Assembly: GCA_002311865.1 (NCBI GenBank)
Contig: DBZV01000179.1
Span: forward strand, 1 to 12,923
Direction: 5' to 3'
Length of the DNA: 12,923 bases
Source: Dehalococcoidia bacterium UBA1151
Lineage (GTDB): Bacteria > Chloroflexota > Dehalococcoidia > Lucifugimonadales > Lucifugimonadaceae
Position numbers and translations under genes: made by a program. Below are positions 6,182 to 12,923 of the stretch, in pieces. The notes under the pieces were generated by a model. It had not been told where the DNA came from. It did no database searches and saw nothing but the letters and a program-made list of their open reading frames with translations. Positions within the stretch are counted from its first letter, which is position 1; each line of letters opens with the position of its first letter.

Positions 6182-6211
6182 GCTAAGTGCTCGTGCGGCG
6201 AGCACCTTAGC
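6182..6211. repeat. 19-bp palindrome family, copy A, over the amidase stop codon
   Basis: The core GTGCTCGTGCGGCGAGCAC (6187-6205) forms a 7-bp stem around TGCGG. Flanking GCTAA/TTAGC extends it to 12 bp with one bulged C. Copies of the core occur at 7701-7719 and, inverted, at 7635-7653. The left flank (CCCTCCCCAGCGCCCCGCG) also resembles the left flank of the 7701 copy, so the repeated unit is about 45 bp. On the minus strand it begins one base after the amidase stop (TAA, 6209-6207). With no T-run, it may be a 3' mRNA-end hairpin or a factor-dependent terminator. Confidence 0.65.
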
Positions 6212-7634
6212 TAACCAGGGGGCGGATGCCCGCCCACGGCGACACCTTCTCCAGCGCCGCCGATAACCACAACACGCCCAGATCGTCGCCATACCGGCCC
6301 GCAATCTGTAGCCCCACCGGTAGACCACCGGTAAGCCCCGCCGGAATCGATGCCGCAGGCTGGCCCGTCATGTTGAATACATACGTGAACGGGAAGTACC
6401 CGTAGATACCGTCAAACTTCCGCCCATCAACCTCGTCCGGCCGATTGTTCGGATCGAACGCCGTTATCGACGTGGTTGGAGATGCGATGAAGTCATACCG
6501 CTTCATCACCGCCGACATCTTCAGCTTCAGATCAGCTACCCGCCGTACCGAGCGCGCATAGTCCGAGCCCTTAACCTCCGCACCCATCCGCATCGCCTCA
6601 AGCCCATCCGGCCCCAACTGCACGGGACTCTGATCCTTGAGATGCCCAAACGCTGCAAATGCGTTCGCCGAAAAAATCGTCCAGAAATGCTCGATCAACT
6701 CCGCCTCAAGCGGCAGCTCCACCTCTTCAACCACCGCACCAAAGGCCCTCAACTTCTGAAGCGCAATCAGCACCGTATCCGACACATCTGAGTCCACCAC
6801 CCCGTACCCGAAGTCAGGCGACCAGCCAATCCTCACGCCATTCAGATCAGGCTCGCGTTCCGTCGCCAGGTCGATGCCAGACTTGTGTACCAGCGAGTTC
6901 GGATCAGCCGGATGCGGCCCCGAAAGAATGCTCAACAATAGCGCCGCATCGCGCACATCCCGCGTCATCGGACCCGACTGCGCAAACTGGTTCGGCTCAG
7001 GGTCGCCGTAGCCGTTAGCCCGCGGCACCCGCCCATGCGATGGCTTAATGCCGTACACACCGCAGAAGCTCGCCGGTATCCGTATCGACCCACCGGCATC
7101 CGATCCCGTTGCAAACGGCAGCATCCCGGAGACCACAGCCGCCGCCGAGCCACCACTGGAGCCAGCCGTTGTACGAGCAACATCCCACGGGTTGTGGCAG
7201 ACTCCGCTGATGGCGTTGTCAGTCGTCGTGTTGAACGATATGCCAATCTCGGGCGTGCTCGTCTTGCCGATAATAATTGCGCCCGAAGCCCGCACCCGCT
7301 CGGCCACCACCGAGTCGGTCTCCGGCACATAATCCCGCAGCGCAGGCGAGCCCATCGTCGAGCGCATCCCTGCCGTCATCTCCAGGTCCTTCAGACCAAT
7401 CGGCACACCTAGCAGCGGCGGAACATCGCCACCCTCGGCAAGCCGCTTCTCCGCTTCACGAGCCGCCTCAAGCGCCTGATCTCCAGCCACCGTAATGAAC
7501 GCATTCAGCGTTCCATCCAGCTTCGCAATCCGACCCAGAAAATACTCAGTCGCCTCAACCGGCGAAAGATCACCCGCCCGAATCCGCTCCGCAATCTGCC
7601 ACGCCGGCTGAAACGCCAGCGCATCCTCAGTCAC
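6207..7634 (-). CDS. Amidase (amidase signature family)
   Basis: This ~475-aa enzyme belongs to the amidase signature family, which hydrolyses carboxamides with a Ser-cisSer-Lys triad. The catalytic Lys is in GVPIGLKDLEMTAG (Lys ~82). The glycine-rich signature with the cis-Ser is TTAGSSGGSAAAVVSGM (~155-171). The nucleophilic Ser is in GSDAGGSIRIPASFCGVYG (Ser ~183). The C-terminus has the usual PAASIPAGLTGGLPVGLQIA. Length is normal for the family. GTG 7634 is chosen because TEDALAFQPAWQIAERIRAG matches usual amidase N-termini; the ATG seven codons upstream (7655) would put a repeat palindrome into the coding region, but it has a weak GGGG ribosome site and cannot be excluded. The gene follows the ThDP enzyme on the same strand, 85 bases downstream, so co-transcription is likely. 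Substrate unknown. Confidence 0.92.
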   Translation of the reverse strand: MTEDALAFQPAWQIAERIRAGDLSPVEATEYFLGRIAKLDGTLNAFITVAGDQALEAAREAEKRLAEGGDVPPLLGVPIGLKDLEMTAGMRSTMGSPALRDYVPETDSVVAERVRASGAIIIGKTSTPEIGISFNTTTDNAISGVCHNPWDVARTTAGSSGGSAAAVVSGMLPFATGSDAGGSIRIPASFCGVYGIKPSHGRVPRANGYGDPEPNQFAQSGPMTRDVRDAALLLSILSGPHPADPNSLVHKSGIDLATEREPDLNGVRIGWSPDFGYGVVDSDVSDTVLIALQKLRAFGAVVEEVELPLEAELIEHFWTIFSANAFAAFGHLKDQSPVQLGPDGLEAMRMGAEVKGSDYARSVRRVADLKLKMSAVMKRYDFIASPTTSITAFDPNNRPDEVDGRKFDGIYGYFPFTYVFNMTGQPAASIPAGLTGGLPVGLQIAGRYGDDLGVLWLSAALEKVSPWAGIRPLVS

Positions 7635-7719
7635 GTGCCTGTCGCACGGGCACATAGAACAGCCCCACCATGCGCCCTCTCCCCGGCGGCTCCGCGCCCA
7701 GTGCCCGTGCGGCAGGCAC
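7635..7719. repeat. Inverted pair of the 19-bp palindrome (copies C and B)
   Basis: Copy B, GTGCCCGTGCGGCAGGCAC (7701-7719), and copy C, the inverted GTGCCTGTCGCACGGGCAC (7635-7653), differ at a single base when aligned. They are 47 bases apart and face each other, filling the whole gap between the ThDP gene stop (TGA 7722-7720) and the amidase start. Copy B begins immediately after that stop codon. Relative to copy A (6187-6205), one stem pair changes from T-A to C-G and stays paired, while another becomes a mismatch. The element could separate the expression of the two genes or stabilise the upstream message. Confidence 0.65.
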
Positions 7720-9372
7720 TCAAGAAAACGGCCTCATATTGGAGTACGCCCGCTCCTCAGACGTCATGAACTCCAGGAGCGCCGCCTCCCCGTTCCGATT
7801 CGCCTCAACCGCTCGTAAAATTGCTGGGCCCACCTCGTCAGGGTCGTCCACACGCTCCGACCAGCCACCCAGCGAACGCGCAATATCCGCATAGCCGCCG
7901 CCCAGATCACGCGTGCCATACATGCTGTGCGACGTCTCCATGTGCGAAATCTCAACCGCCATCGTGCCGTTATTCAACACGATCGTCGTTATCGGCAGAT
8001 CCGACCGCACCGCCGTCTCGAAATCGAGCCCTGTCATGCCAAACGCGGCGTCCCCCATGATGTTCACGCAGATCTTTTCCGGGTCGGCCAGCTTCGCCCC
8101 AATCGCCAGCCCCAGGCCCGTCCCCAGTTGGTGCGACTTGCCCCACCCCAGATACGTCCGAGGACCATTCGAGCGGTAGAAAGGCATGATCTCGAAACGG
8201 GGATTGCCGGAGTCGTGCGTCACAATCGCCTCCGCCGGGTCAACGTTCAACATCAACTCCCGGATGACCCGATAAGGGTTGATCGGCCGCTCTTCCGACT
8301 CCAGTTTGGGCATCCACGACGCCATCCACGCTGAACGGCTTGCATCAATCTCAGCCGCAGGCCCGTCGTTCGGATCAACCGGCTCGTCGCCCTTCAAGTC
8401 CGCCACCACGTCAATGAACTGGCGCAGCACGTGCTTCGCATCGCCCAGAATCGCGTGATCCACATCGTAGCTTTTGCCAATATCTATCGGGTCGTTTGTG
8501 ACATGGATGATCCGTTTGCCCGCAGGAATCGGCGTCACCATTCCGTGAATCGTCAGGCTCGTGCCAACCGCCAGCACCAGGTCCGCCTCGCCAAAGAACT
8601 TCAGCGCCGGATCGCTCATCACCCCTGACATGCTGCCCAGCGCCAGCGGATGCGTCTCAGAAAATGCGCTCTTGCCCGCCATCGTCGTCGCAACCGGCAC
8701 CTGCAAGTACTCCGCGAGCTCAGTGAGCTCATCCCACGCCTCGCCGTACAACACACCTGAGCCAGCCAGAATCACGGGCCGCTCAGCCCCCAGCAGCGAC
8801 TCCGCAGCCGACGTAATCTCCTGCGCATCGCCCATCGACCGCACCACCGGCGCCGGACGATACGCGGCAACCAGCTCAGCATCGATCTCGGAAGCCGCCA
8901 CATCTGCCGGTATCTCCACCATCACCGGTCCCGGCTGACCGTTCTGCAGCTGAGAAAACGCCCGCCGCATCGCCGCCGGCAACCGCTCGGGCACCGTCAA
9001 CTGTTCGACGCTCTTCGTCACCGACGCAAGCGATCGCATCGAGCTAAACAACGGGTGCGTATCCTGTGTCATACGAGGATGCCCCAGCGGAAGCAGCAAC
9101 ACCGGCGATGAGTCTGAATACGCCGTCGCGATTCCCGCATAAGCGTTCTCCACACCCGGCCCGTACTGCATCGCAAACACCGCCGGCGTCTTGCCGTTCG
9201 TCACGCGCGCGTAGCCGTCAGCAATGCCAACTCCAACGCGCTCCTGCCGGCAGATTATCGGCCTGATTCCAACCTCGGCCGCCGCCTCAATTACAGGGGT
9301 CGTGGGGAAGCAACTGAGGTACTCAGTGTGCTCCCGTTTCAGAATCTCTGCAATCGCCTGTGTAACCAGCAT
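7720..9372 (-). CDS. Thiamine-pyrophosphate-dependent enzyme, acetolactate synthase-like
   Basis: This 550-aa enzyme has the three-domain layout of the ThDP decarboxylase/carboligase superfamily (acetolactate synthase, benzoylformate decarboxylase, oxalyl-CoA decarboxylase and relatives). The N-terminal PYR domain carries the catalytic Glu44 in CRQERVGVGIADGYAR (41-56), then YGPGVENAYAGIATAY and the PGPVMVEIPADV strand (147-158). The middle domain spans ~180-325. The C-terminal PP domain has the ThDP/Mg motif MGDAAFGM...VLNN (439-468), although the usual GDG is GDA. A start at ATG 9372 is well supported by GGAGG (9383-9379), 6 nt upstream. It is first of a minus-strand pair with the amidase and is divergent from the HAD gene. 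There is no small regulatory subunit beside it, so biosynthetic acetolactate synthase is less likely than a catabolic 2-oxoacid decarboxylase or ligase. The reaction is unassigned. Confidence 0.9.
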   Translation of the reverse strand: MLVTQAIAEILKREHTEYLSCFPTTPVIEAAAEVGIRPIICRQERVGVGIADGYARVTNGKTPAVFAMQYGPGVENAYAGIATAYSDSSPVLLLPLGHPRMTQDTHPLFSSMRSLASVTKSVEQLTVPERLPAAMRRAFSQLQNGQPGPVMVEIPADVAASEIDAELVAAYRPAPVVRSMGDAQEITSAAESLLGAERPVILAGSGVLYGEAWDELTELAEYLQVPVATTMAGKSAFSETHPLALGSMSGVMSDPALKFFGEADLVLAVGTSLTIHGMVTPIPAGKRIIHVTNDPIDIGKSYDVDHAILGDAKHVLRQFIDVVADLKGDEPVDPNDGPAAEIDASRSAWMASWMPKLESEERPINPYRVIRELMLNVDPAEAIVTHDSGNPRFEIMPFYRSNGPRTYLGWGKSHQLGTGLGLAIGAKLADPEKICVNIMGDAAFGMTGLDFETAVRSDLPITTIVLNNGTMAVEISHMETSHSMYGTRDLGGGYADIARSLGGWSERVDDPDEVGPAILRAVEANRNGEAALLEFMTSEERAYSNMRPFS

Positions 9373-9396
9373 CTCGAACCTCCATTACGACCAATC

Positions 9397-9406
9397 GATT
9401 CGAATC
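9397..9406. promoter_or_regulatory. Palindrome in the divergent ThDP/HAD promoter region
   Basis: GATTCGAATC is a perfect 10-base palindrome, followed by a third GAATC half-site in CCGGACCGAATC (9407-9418), 25-46 bases upstream of the ThDP start. Its place between divergent genes would suit an operator. No regulator is encoded nearby. The evidence is symmetry and position only. Confidence 0.25.
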
Positions 9407-9467
9407 CCGGACCGAATCAGGCCAAGCATCGCACCCACCCCGCTCCGTGTCGAGACGAGTTATGAAC

Positions 9468-9473
9468 GATAAT
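9468..9473 (+). promoter_or_regulatory. Possible -10 element for the HAD gene
   Basis: GATAAT matches the TATAAT consensus at five of six bases and lies 40 bases before ATG 9514. The expected -35 position (CCGTGT) matches poorly. If it is used, the upstream in-frame ATG at 9472 falls inside the promoter and cannot be the start. Confidence 0.25.
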
Positions 9474-9513
9474 GCCTGCCAAACGCCATAACCCAGCGGA
9501 GTGGAAATTCTCA

Positions 9514-10242
9514 ATGGCCAACGATACCTCCCACGTGAAAGCTCTCGTGTTCGACGTATTCGGCACGGTCGTCGATTGGCGAACATCGATCACACGTGAG
9601 ATCAGCGCAGTGGGATCACGACTGGGCGTTGATGCCGACTGGCAAGCCTTCGCCGACCGCTGGCGAGCCGGCTACAGCGACGGCATGCAGGAGTTCCGAG
9701 ACGGCGAGCGCGAGTGGAGAACCGCCGACCAGATGCACCGCGAACGACTCGACATACTCCTACCCGAGTTTGGCATCACCGGATTGTCTGAAGAAGAGAC
9801 CGACCAACTCAATCGCGCATGGCACAGGCTCGACCCGTGGCCAGACTCCGTCGAAGGACTCACCATGCTGAAGTCCAAGTTCATCATCGGAACGCTCTCC
9901 AACGGCAACATCGGGCTCCTCGTAAACATGGCCAAATACGGCGGCCTGCCGTGGGACGTCATCTTCTCAGGCGACCTCGTAAACAGCTACAAACCTGACC
10001 CAAAGGTCTACCTCTCAACAGCAAACCTGCTCAACCTTGAGCCGCACGAAGTAATGATGACCGCCGCCCACAACGGAGACCTGCTCTCCGCTCAGAAATA
10101 CGGCCTCGCCACAGCCTTCGTAGCCCGCCCAACCGAGTACGGCACAGGCGAACGGAAAGCCGATCTAGAAGCGGCTCCCGGAATAAACGTAGGAGCAACC
10201 AGCTTCATCGATCTGGCGCATAAGTTGGGCATAGAGGGGTAG
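9514..10242 (+). CDS. Haloacid dehalogenase type II (HAD superfamily)
   Basis: This 242-aa hydrolase is of the HAD superfamily, type II 2-haloacid dehalogenase group, whose known members remove halide from 2-halo-carboxylates through an aspartyl ester. Motif I is VFDVFGTVVDW with nucleophile Asp14, motif II is TLSNGN (Ser129), motif III is the Lys of NSYKPDPKVY (Lys160), and the fourth motif is MTAAHNGDLLSAQKYG (Asp189). A helical cap spans ~25-110. Where L-2-haloacid dehalogenase has SSNxxD, this protein has AAHNGD, as in many environmental homologues, so dehalogenation is not guaranteed. ATG 9514 is favoured (GGAG/GGAA 8-12 nt upstream, and a possible -10 at 9468); ATG 9472 would add 14 atypical residues. 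Its TAG stop lies inside the conserved left end of the second paired-hairpin repeat. Confidence 0.88.
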   Translation: MANDTSHVKALVFDVFGTVVDWRTSITREISAVGSRLGVDADWQAFADRWRAGYSDGMQEFRDGEREWRTADQMHRERLDILLPEFGITGLSEEETDQLNRAWHRLDPWPDSVEGLTMLKSKFIIGTLSNGNIGLLVNMAKYGGLPWDVIFSGDLVNSYKPDPKVYLSTANLLNLEPHEVMMTAAHNGDLLSAQKYGLATAFVARPTEYGTGERKADLEAAPGINVGATSFIDLAHKLGIEG

Positions 10243-10340
10243 CCGCCGGGCTTGCCCGGCCCCACGGCGGAGGTGCTGGTGCGTGACATTGAATCGCACC
10301 CATTACGTGCGCCTTTGGTGAGGCAAGCCCAACAGCTATC
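10238..10340. repeat. Paired-hairpin intergenic repeat, copy 2 (103 bp)
   Basis: The left arm is identical over 26 bases to that of copy 1 (1984-2009). The right arm is decayed but still recognisable on the minus strand as GATAGCTGTTGGGCTTGCCT (10340-10321). The overall length is one base shorter than copy 1, while the interior has diverged strongly. The HAD stop codon TAG is bases 3-5 of the element, and the left hairpin (GCCGGGC/GCCCGGC) starts two bases after it. It fills most of the gap before the MFS gene. Confidence 0.72.
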
Positions 10341-10402
10341 GGGTGATCGATCTGCCCCTCCGCCTTGATATGCCCGCACCTCACCACTAACCTTTCACCT
10401 TG

Positions 10403-11713
10403 ATGACAAACTTCTTCCGCAAAGCAAGCACCGCCTACTACGGCTGGTACGTCATCGCGGCACTATTCTTCACCGCCTTCGTCGGCGTCGGAGTGCGGGG
10501 TTCCTACGGCGTCTTCGTCAAAACGTGGGAGGATGACTTCGGCGCATCAGTGACGCTAATCTCCGTAGCTGCATCGCTCGGCTGGCTCATGAACGGCGCG
10601 TCACAGCCACTATTCGGCAACCTCACCGATAAGTACGGTGGCCGCCCCGTCATCATCCTTAGTTTCATCCCCATGGGCCTGGGCGGAATCGCGATGGCCT
10701 TCGTCACAAACGCCTACATGCTGATATTCGTGTACGGCTTCGTGATCTCCTTCTTCTCAGGAGGAATCATGTTCTCTACGGGCGGACCGGTAGTCGCTCA
10801 GTGGTTCCGTGCCAAACGAGGCACGGCCATGAGCATCCTTGCAGCCGGAGGCTCCATCGGCGGACTCATCCTCGTTCCCTTCGCCGCCTACCTGCTCATC
10901 CAGTACAACTGGCAGACCGCATGGGTCGTAATGGGCGTCGTCATGCTCGCGCTCGGCCTTCCCCTCCTCTTCTTCTTGCTGAAAAGCAAACCGGAAGACA
11001 TGGGGCTTAAGCAGGATGGCTACGAGCGCACCCCAGAAGCGCTCGATCCCCCACCGCCAGAAGTAACCACCGGGCCGCTAGCAATCGATCGATGGCAGGA
11101 TTCCTACTCATCAGCGCCAATGTGGCAGCTCTCCCTGGCCTACGTAGTCTGCGGCATCACCACTGCCAGCATCTCCGTCCACTTCGTCCGCTGGGCCGTC
11201 GAGCAGGACATCTCCGCAGGCAAAGCGGCAATCGCATTCGGCCTCCTCATGGGCATCAACGCGGTAGGTGTGATCACCATCGGGTTCCTTTCCGACAAGA
11301 TGGAGCGAAAGACCCTCCTCGGTATCGTCTACCTGATCAGGGCTGTCGCGTTTCTCTCATTCCTCGTCTTGCCCGCCAATATTGCGCTCTGGGCATTCGC
11401 CATCATCGGTGGCGGTTCATGGCTCGCAACCGTCCCACTCACAACATCGTTGACGGCCGACGTATACGGAGTGAAAACCCTTGGCACCCTCTCCGGCCTG
11501 ATCAACCTCGCACACCAAATTGGCGGGGCAGCAGCGGTGCTCGCATTTGGCATCGTCTTCGATGTCTTCGACACCTACAATCCGGCCTTTTTCGGCGGCT
11601 TTGTCACCCTGCTGGCGGCAGGCGTCATCAGCCTCTCAATCAAAGAACGAAAATACTCCAGCCGCTACATGAAGCCCGGCGACACCATCCTCCAACCCGT
11701 CGAAGGCGACTAG
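10403..11713 (+). CDS. MFS transporter, oxalate/monocarboxylate-like group
   Basis: This 436-aa protein has the two six-helix halves of a major facilitator and sits in the inner membrane. Helix 1 begins YYGWYVIAALFFTAFVGVGV, a pattern common in oxalate:formate antiporter and monocarboxylate-type carriers. The helix 2-3 loop carries the MFS signature as GNLTDKYGGRPVIIL (~74-88). The second-half equivalent is FLSDKMERKTLLG. A typical VAQWFRAKRGTAMSILAAGGSIGG stretch precedes and forms helix 5. A hydrophilic loop of ~50 residues (~200-245) links the halves. ATG 10403 is preferred over the adjacent in-frame TTG 10400. Organic-acid import would fit the surrounding catabolic genes, but the substrate is inference. 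It is followed after 6 bases by a small membrane protein gene. Confidence 0.9.
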   Translation: MTNFFRKASTAYYGWYVIAALFFTAFVGVGVRGSYGVFVKTWEDDFGASVTLISVAASLGWLMNGASQPLFGNLTDKYGGRPVIILSFIPMGLGGIAMAFVTNAYMLIFVYGFVISFFSGGIMFSTGGPVVAQWFRAKRGTAMSILAAGGSIGGLILVPFAAYLLIQYNWQTAWVVMGVVMLALGLPLLFFLLKSKPEDMGLKQDGYERTPEALDPPPPEVTTGPLAIDRWQDSYSSAPMWQLSLAYVVCGITTASISVHFVRWAVEQDISAGKAAIAFGLLMGINAVGVITIGFLSDKMERKTLLGIVYLIRAVAFLSFLVLPANIALWAFAIIGGGSWLATVPLTTSLTADVYGVKTLGTLSGLINLAHQIGGAAAVLAFGIVFDVFDTYNPAFFGGFVTLLAAGVISLSIKERKYSSRYMKPGDTILQPVEGD

Positions 11714-11719
11714 CCCGCC

Positions 11720-11956
11720 ATGGCAGCGCCACTCGCCCCGGTTGCCCACCACTCAGAGTCCGTTGATCCCACACTCTGGAAGTGGATCCAGCACCAAATA
11801 GACGTCACCACCGGCCTCAGCGCAATCACCATCGTCATCATCCTGGGAATCATCATCGTGGCGATTCCCGTGACCGTCATCATCTTCGCCATCCGCAGTA
11901 AGAAACACGCACAGTCAATGGGCCGAGCAGCGGAGTCAGACGATCGCCCCCACTGA
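11720..11956 (+). CDS. Small single-helix membrane protein, 78 aa
   Basis: I do not recognise the family. It has a polar ~30-residue N-terminus (HHSESVDPTLWKWIQHQIDV). One long hydrophobic helix follows at ~33-58 (LSAITIVIILGIIIVAIPVT and on). A basic stop-transfer RSKKH comes next, with a short acidic tail ending SDDRPH. The positive-inside rule suggests the N-terminus is outside and the C-terminus in the cytoplasm. It starts 6 bases after the MFS stop, so translation is probably coupled; the ribosome site is weak. It may be an accessory subunit of the transporter, but that rests on adjacency alone. Bases 11957-12083 hold no gene and no convincing promoter. Confidence 0.65.
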   Translation: MAAPLAPVAHHSESVDPTLWKWIQHQIDVTTGLSAITIVIILGIIIVAIPVTVIIFAIRSKKHAQSMGRAAESDDRPH

Positions 11957-12083
11957 TCAGCGAAACCCCTGATAGCGCAATCATTCGTATACAAAATTTA
12001 GAGGGACCAGTCAGCAGCAAAGTTTGGGGCTGAGGCACTCCCACACTGTAAAAAAGCGAACCGAATTCCATGAAATCGAAAAC

Positions 12084-12584
12084 GTGAGCAATACTCGAAA
12101 CTACAGGGGCATCCTGCTGTGGGCATTTGGCGTAACGCTTGCTGCTGATGTGCTCTCCAAAGCGCTAATCTTCCACTTCCTTGGCAACTCGGTCGTCGGC
12201 ATTATTGGCGATGTCAAACTGCGAATTCTGTACAACTCTGATGCCCCAATCGGACTCGGCAACAGCCCTCTCGGCATCCTGGCTCTCGGGGCCGCAGGAC
12301 TGGCAGTCGTTCTCATTTTCCGGTGGGCATGGCAAACCAACAGTTCCGGCTCGCTCTACGTTGGACTCATGACCGGCGGCGCATTCGGAAACCTGCTCGA
12401 CAGACTTATCGGCGGCTCGGTGCTGGATTGGATAGACGACGGGTTCCACGGGGTATTCAACCTGGCGGATGTAGCAATCCTCGTCGGGCTGGCGTTCTTC
12501 CTCACCACGCAGCTGTTCGGCTCACCACCAGAAGGAAGAGACGAATCGCCAAAGGACCTGCCGACGGCTGATGAGCCGGCCTGA
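12084..12584 (+). CDS. lspA: Lipoprotein signal peptidase (signal peptidase II-like)
   Basis: This 166-aa membrane protein resembles signal peptidase II, the inner-membrane aspartyl protease that removes the signal peptide of prolipoproteins after lipidation. It has four hydrophobic segments. Family motifs are ADVLSKALI in helix 1 (Asp22, Lys26), RILYNSDAPIGLG (~48-60) at the usual NxGxxFG site, and GGAFGNLLDRLIGGSVLDWID (~98-118) with catalytic Asp106. FNLADVAILVG (~125-135) carries catalytic Asp129. The NSDAPIG version of the NxGxxF motif is unusual. A polar ~25-residue tail follows the last helix. GTG 12084 gives a normal length and N-terminus; TTG 12024 would add 20 charged residues before helix 1. 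Neither has a strong ribosome site. It converges with the DUF2007-like gene 24 bases away. Confidence 0.87.
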   Translation: MSNTRNYRGILLWAFGVTLAADVLSKALIFHFLGNSVVGIIGDVKLRILYNSDAPIGLGNSPLGILALGAAGLAVVLIFRWAWQTNSSGSLYVGLMTGGAFGNLLDRLIGGSVLDWIDDGFHGVFNLADVAILVGLAFFLTTQLFGSPPEGRDESPKDLPTADEPA

Positions 12585-12607
12585 GGTCTCTGCCGAATCC
12601 GAGCGAA

Positions 12608-12853
12608 TCACTTCTCAGGCAACGGCTGCAGCCCTGGCATGCCGTCCAGCAGCTCCATCGCACTCTGAAAGTAGCGCCGCTCAACCAGCAAAGTCGCGCT
12701 CATCGCAGAATTGAGCGCGCCATACAAATACTGGCTGTTGTCGCCATGCACCACATGCGGCACATCGTGATCCGAAAGAATCTGCCCAGCGATAGCCATC
12801 GATCCAGGATCAGTCATCGACATAATCCTGACGAGACCCCGATCCTCTTTCAT
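12608..12853 (-). CDS. DUF2007-like small protein
   Basis: This 81-aa protein matches the pattern of DUF2007, a putative signal-transducing alpha/beta domain of unknown function. LVRIMSMTDPGSMAIAGQIL (~7-26) is the first strand and helix, then SDHDVPHVVHGDN, the central loop with GALNSAMSATLLVERRY, and FQSAMELLDGMPGL as the final helix. These correspond to the family's usual V-x-V-x-x-x-D-x-x-E-A, GAL and A-x-x-x-L-x pattern. ATG 12853 has GGGAG 6 nt upstream on the minus strand and fits the domain start; an in-frame ATG at 12919 would add 22 basic residues and lacks family support. It is soluble with no membrane segment. It is convergent with lspA; the 23-base gap shows no terminator. Confidence 0.75.
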   Translation of the reverse strand: MKEDRGLVRIMSMTDPGSMAIAGQILSDHDVPHVVHGDNSQYLYGALNSAMSATLLVERRYFQSAMELLDGMPGLQPLPEK

Positions 12854-12923
12854 TCCCGTCTCCCAGCGTCGCCGATTTCTCGTTTCATCAATGCTTCCCG
12901 AAAAGTGGACCCATGACATCTGT

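Noticed and set aside
9394..9410. GATTCGAATCCCGG resembles a tRNA T-loop (TTCGAAT).
   Set aside because: On either strand the 5-bp T-stem does not pair, and no acceptor or anticodon arm is present nearby.

Overview
The window is about 60% GC and densely packed with bacterial genes. It carries the 3' end of leucyl-tRNA synthetase, a lipoprotein signal peptidase and, between them, a run of catabolic enzymes: a mannonate-dehydratase-like protein, a HpcH/HpaI aldolase, an Ldh-family oxidoreductase, an amidase, a ThDP enzyme, a HAD type II dehalogenase and an MFS carrier. This mix, with frequent GTG/TTG starts and many intergenic palindromes, resembles uncultured Chloroflexota (Dehalococcoidia / marine SAR202-type). 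That assignment is inference from gene content; no rRNA or marker phylogeny is present.

Layout. Bases 1-413 are the leuS 3' end (+). Next is an unrecognised 131-aa gene (496-891) and a mannonate-dehydratase-like TIM barrel (908-1912) ending in a candidate terminator. An intergenic gap holds a paired-hairpin repeat (1984-2087). A + strand block follows: HpcH/HpaI aldolase (2179-2967), M28-peptidase-like protein (2987-4114) and Ldh-family oxidoreductase (4186-5265). Bases 5266-6206 are a junk-like interval with a truncated response-regulator fragment, a 66-aa minus-strand protein and several palindromes. A minus-strand pair follows, ThDP enzyme (9372-7720) then amidase (7634-6207), with small palindromic repeats at both gene ends. 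Divergent from it on + are a HAD type II protein (9514-10242), a second copy of the paired-hairpin repeat, an MFS transporter with a small one-helix membrane protein (10403-11956), and an lspA-like signal peptidase (12084-12584). The window closes with a convergent DUF2007-like small protein on the minus strand.

How the genes may fit together. The dehydratase-like protein, aldolase and 2-hydroxyacid/2-oxoacid oxidoreductase could act in sequence on sugar acids or related hydroxy-acids (dehydration, retro-aldol cleavage, reduction or oxidation). The MFS carrier resembles the oxalate/monocarboxylate group and could import organic acids. The pathway and its substrates are inference. Several enzymes differ from their families at catalytic or metal-ligand positions, so they may be specialised paralogues.

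The most unusual non-coding signal is two families of palindromic repeats. One is a 103-104 bp element with inverted hairpin arms, present twice, in which stem changes are compensated. The other is a 19-bp palindrome present three times. In three genes the hairpin begins within about 3 nt of the stop codon. No CRISPR array, transposase, tRNA or rRNA was found.
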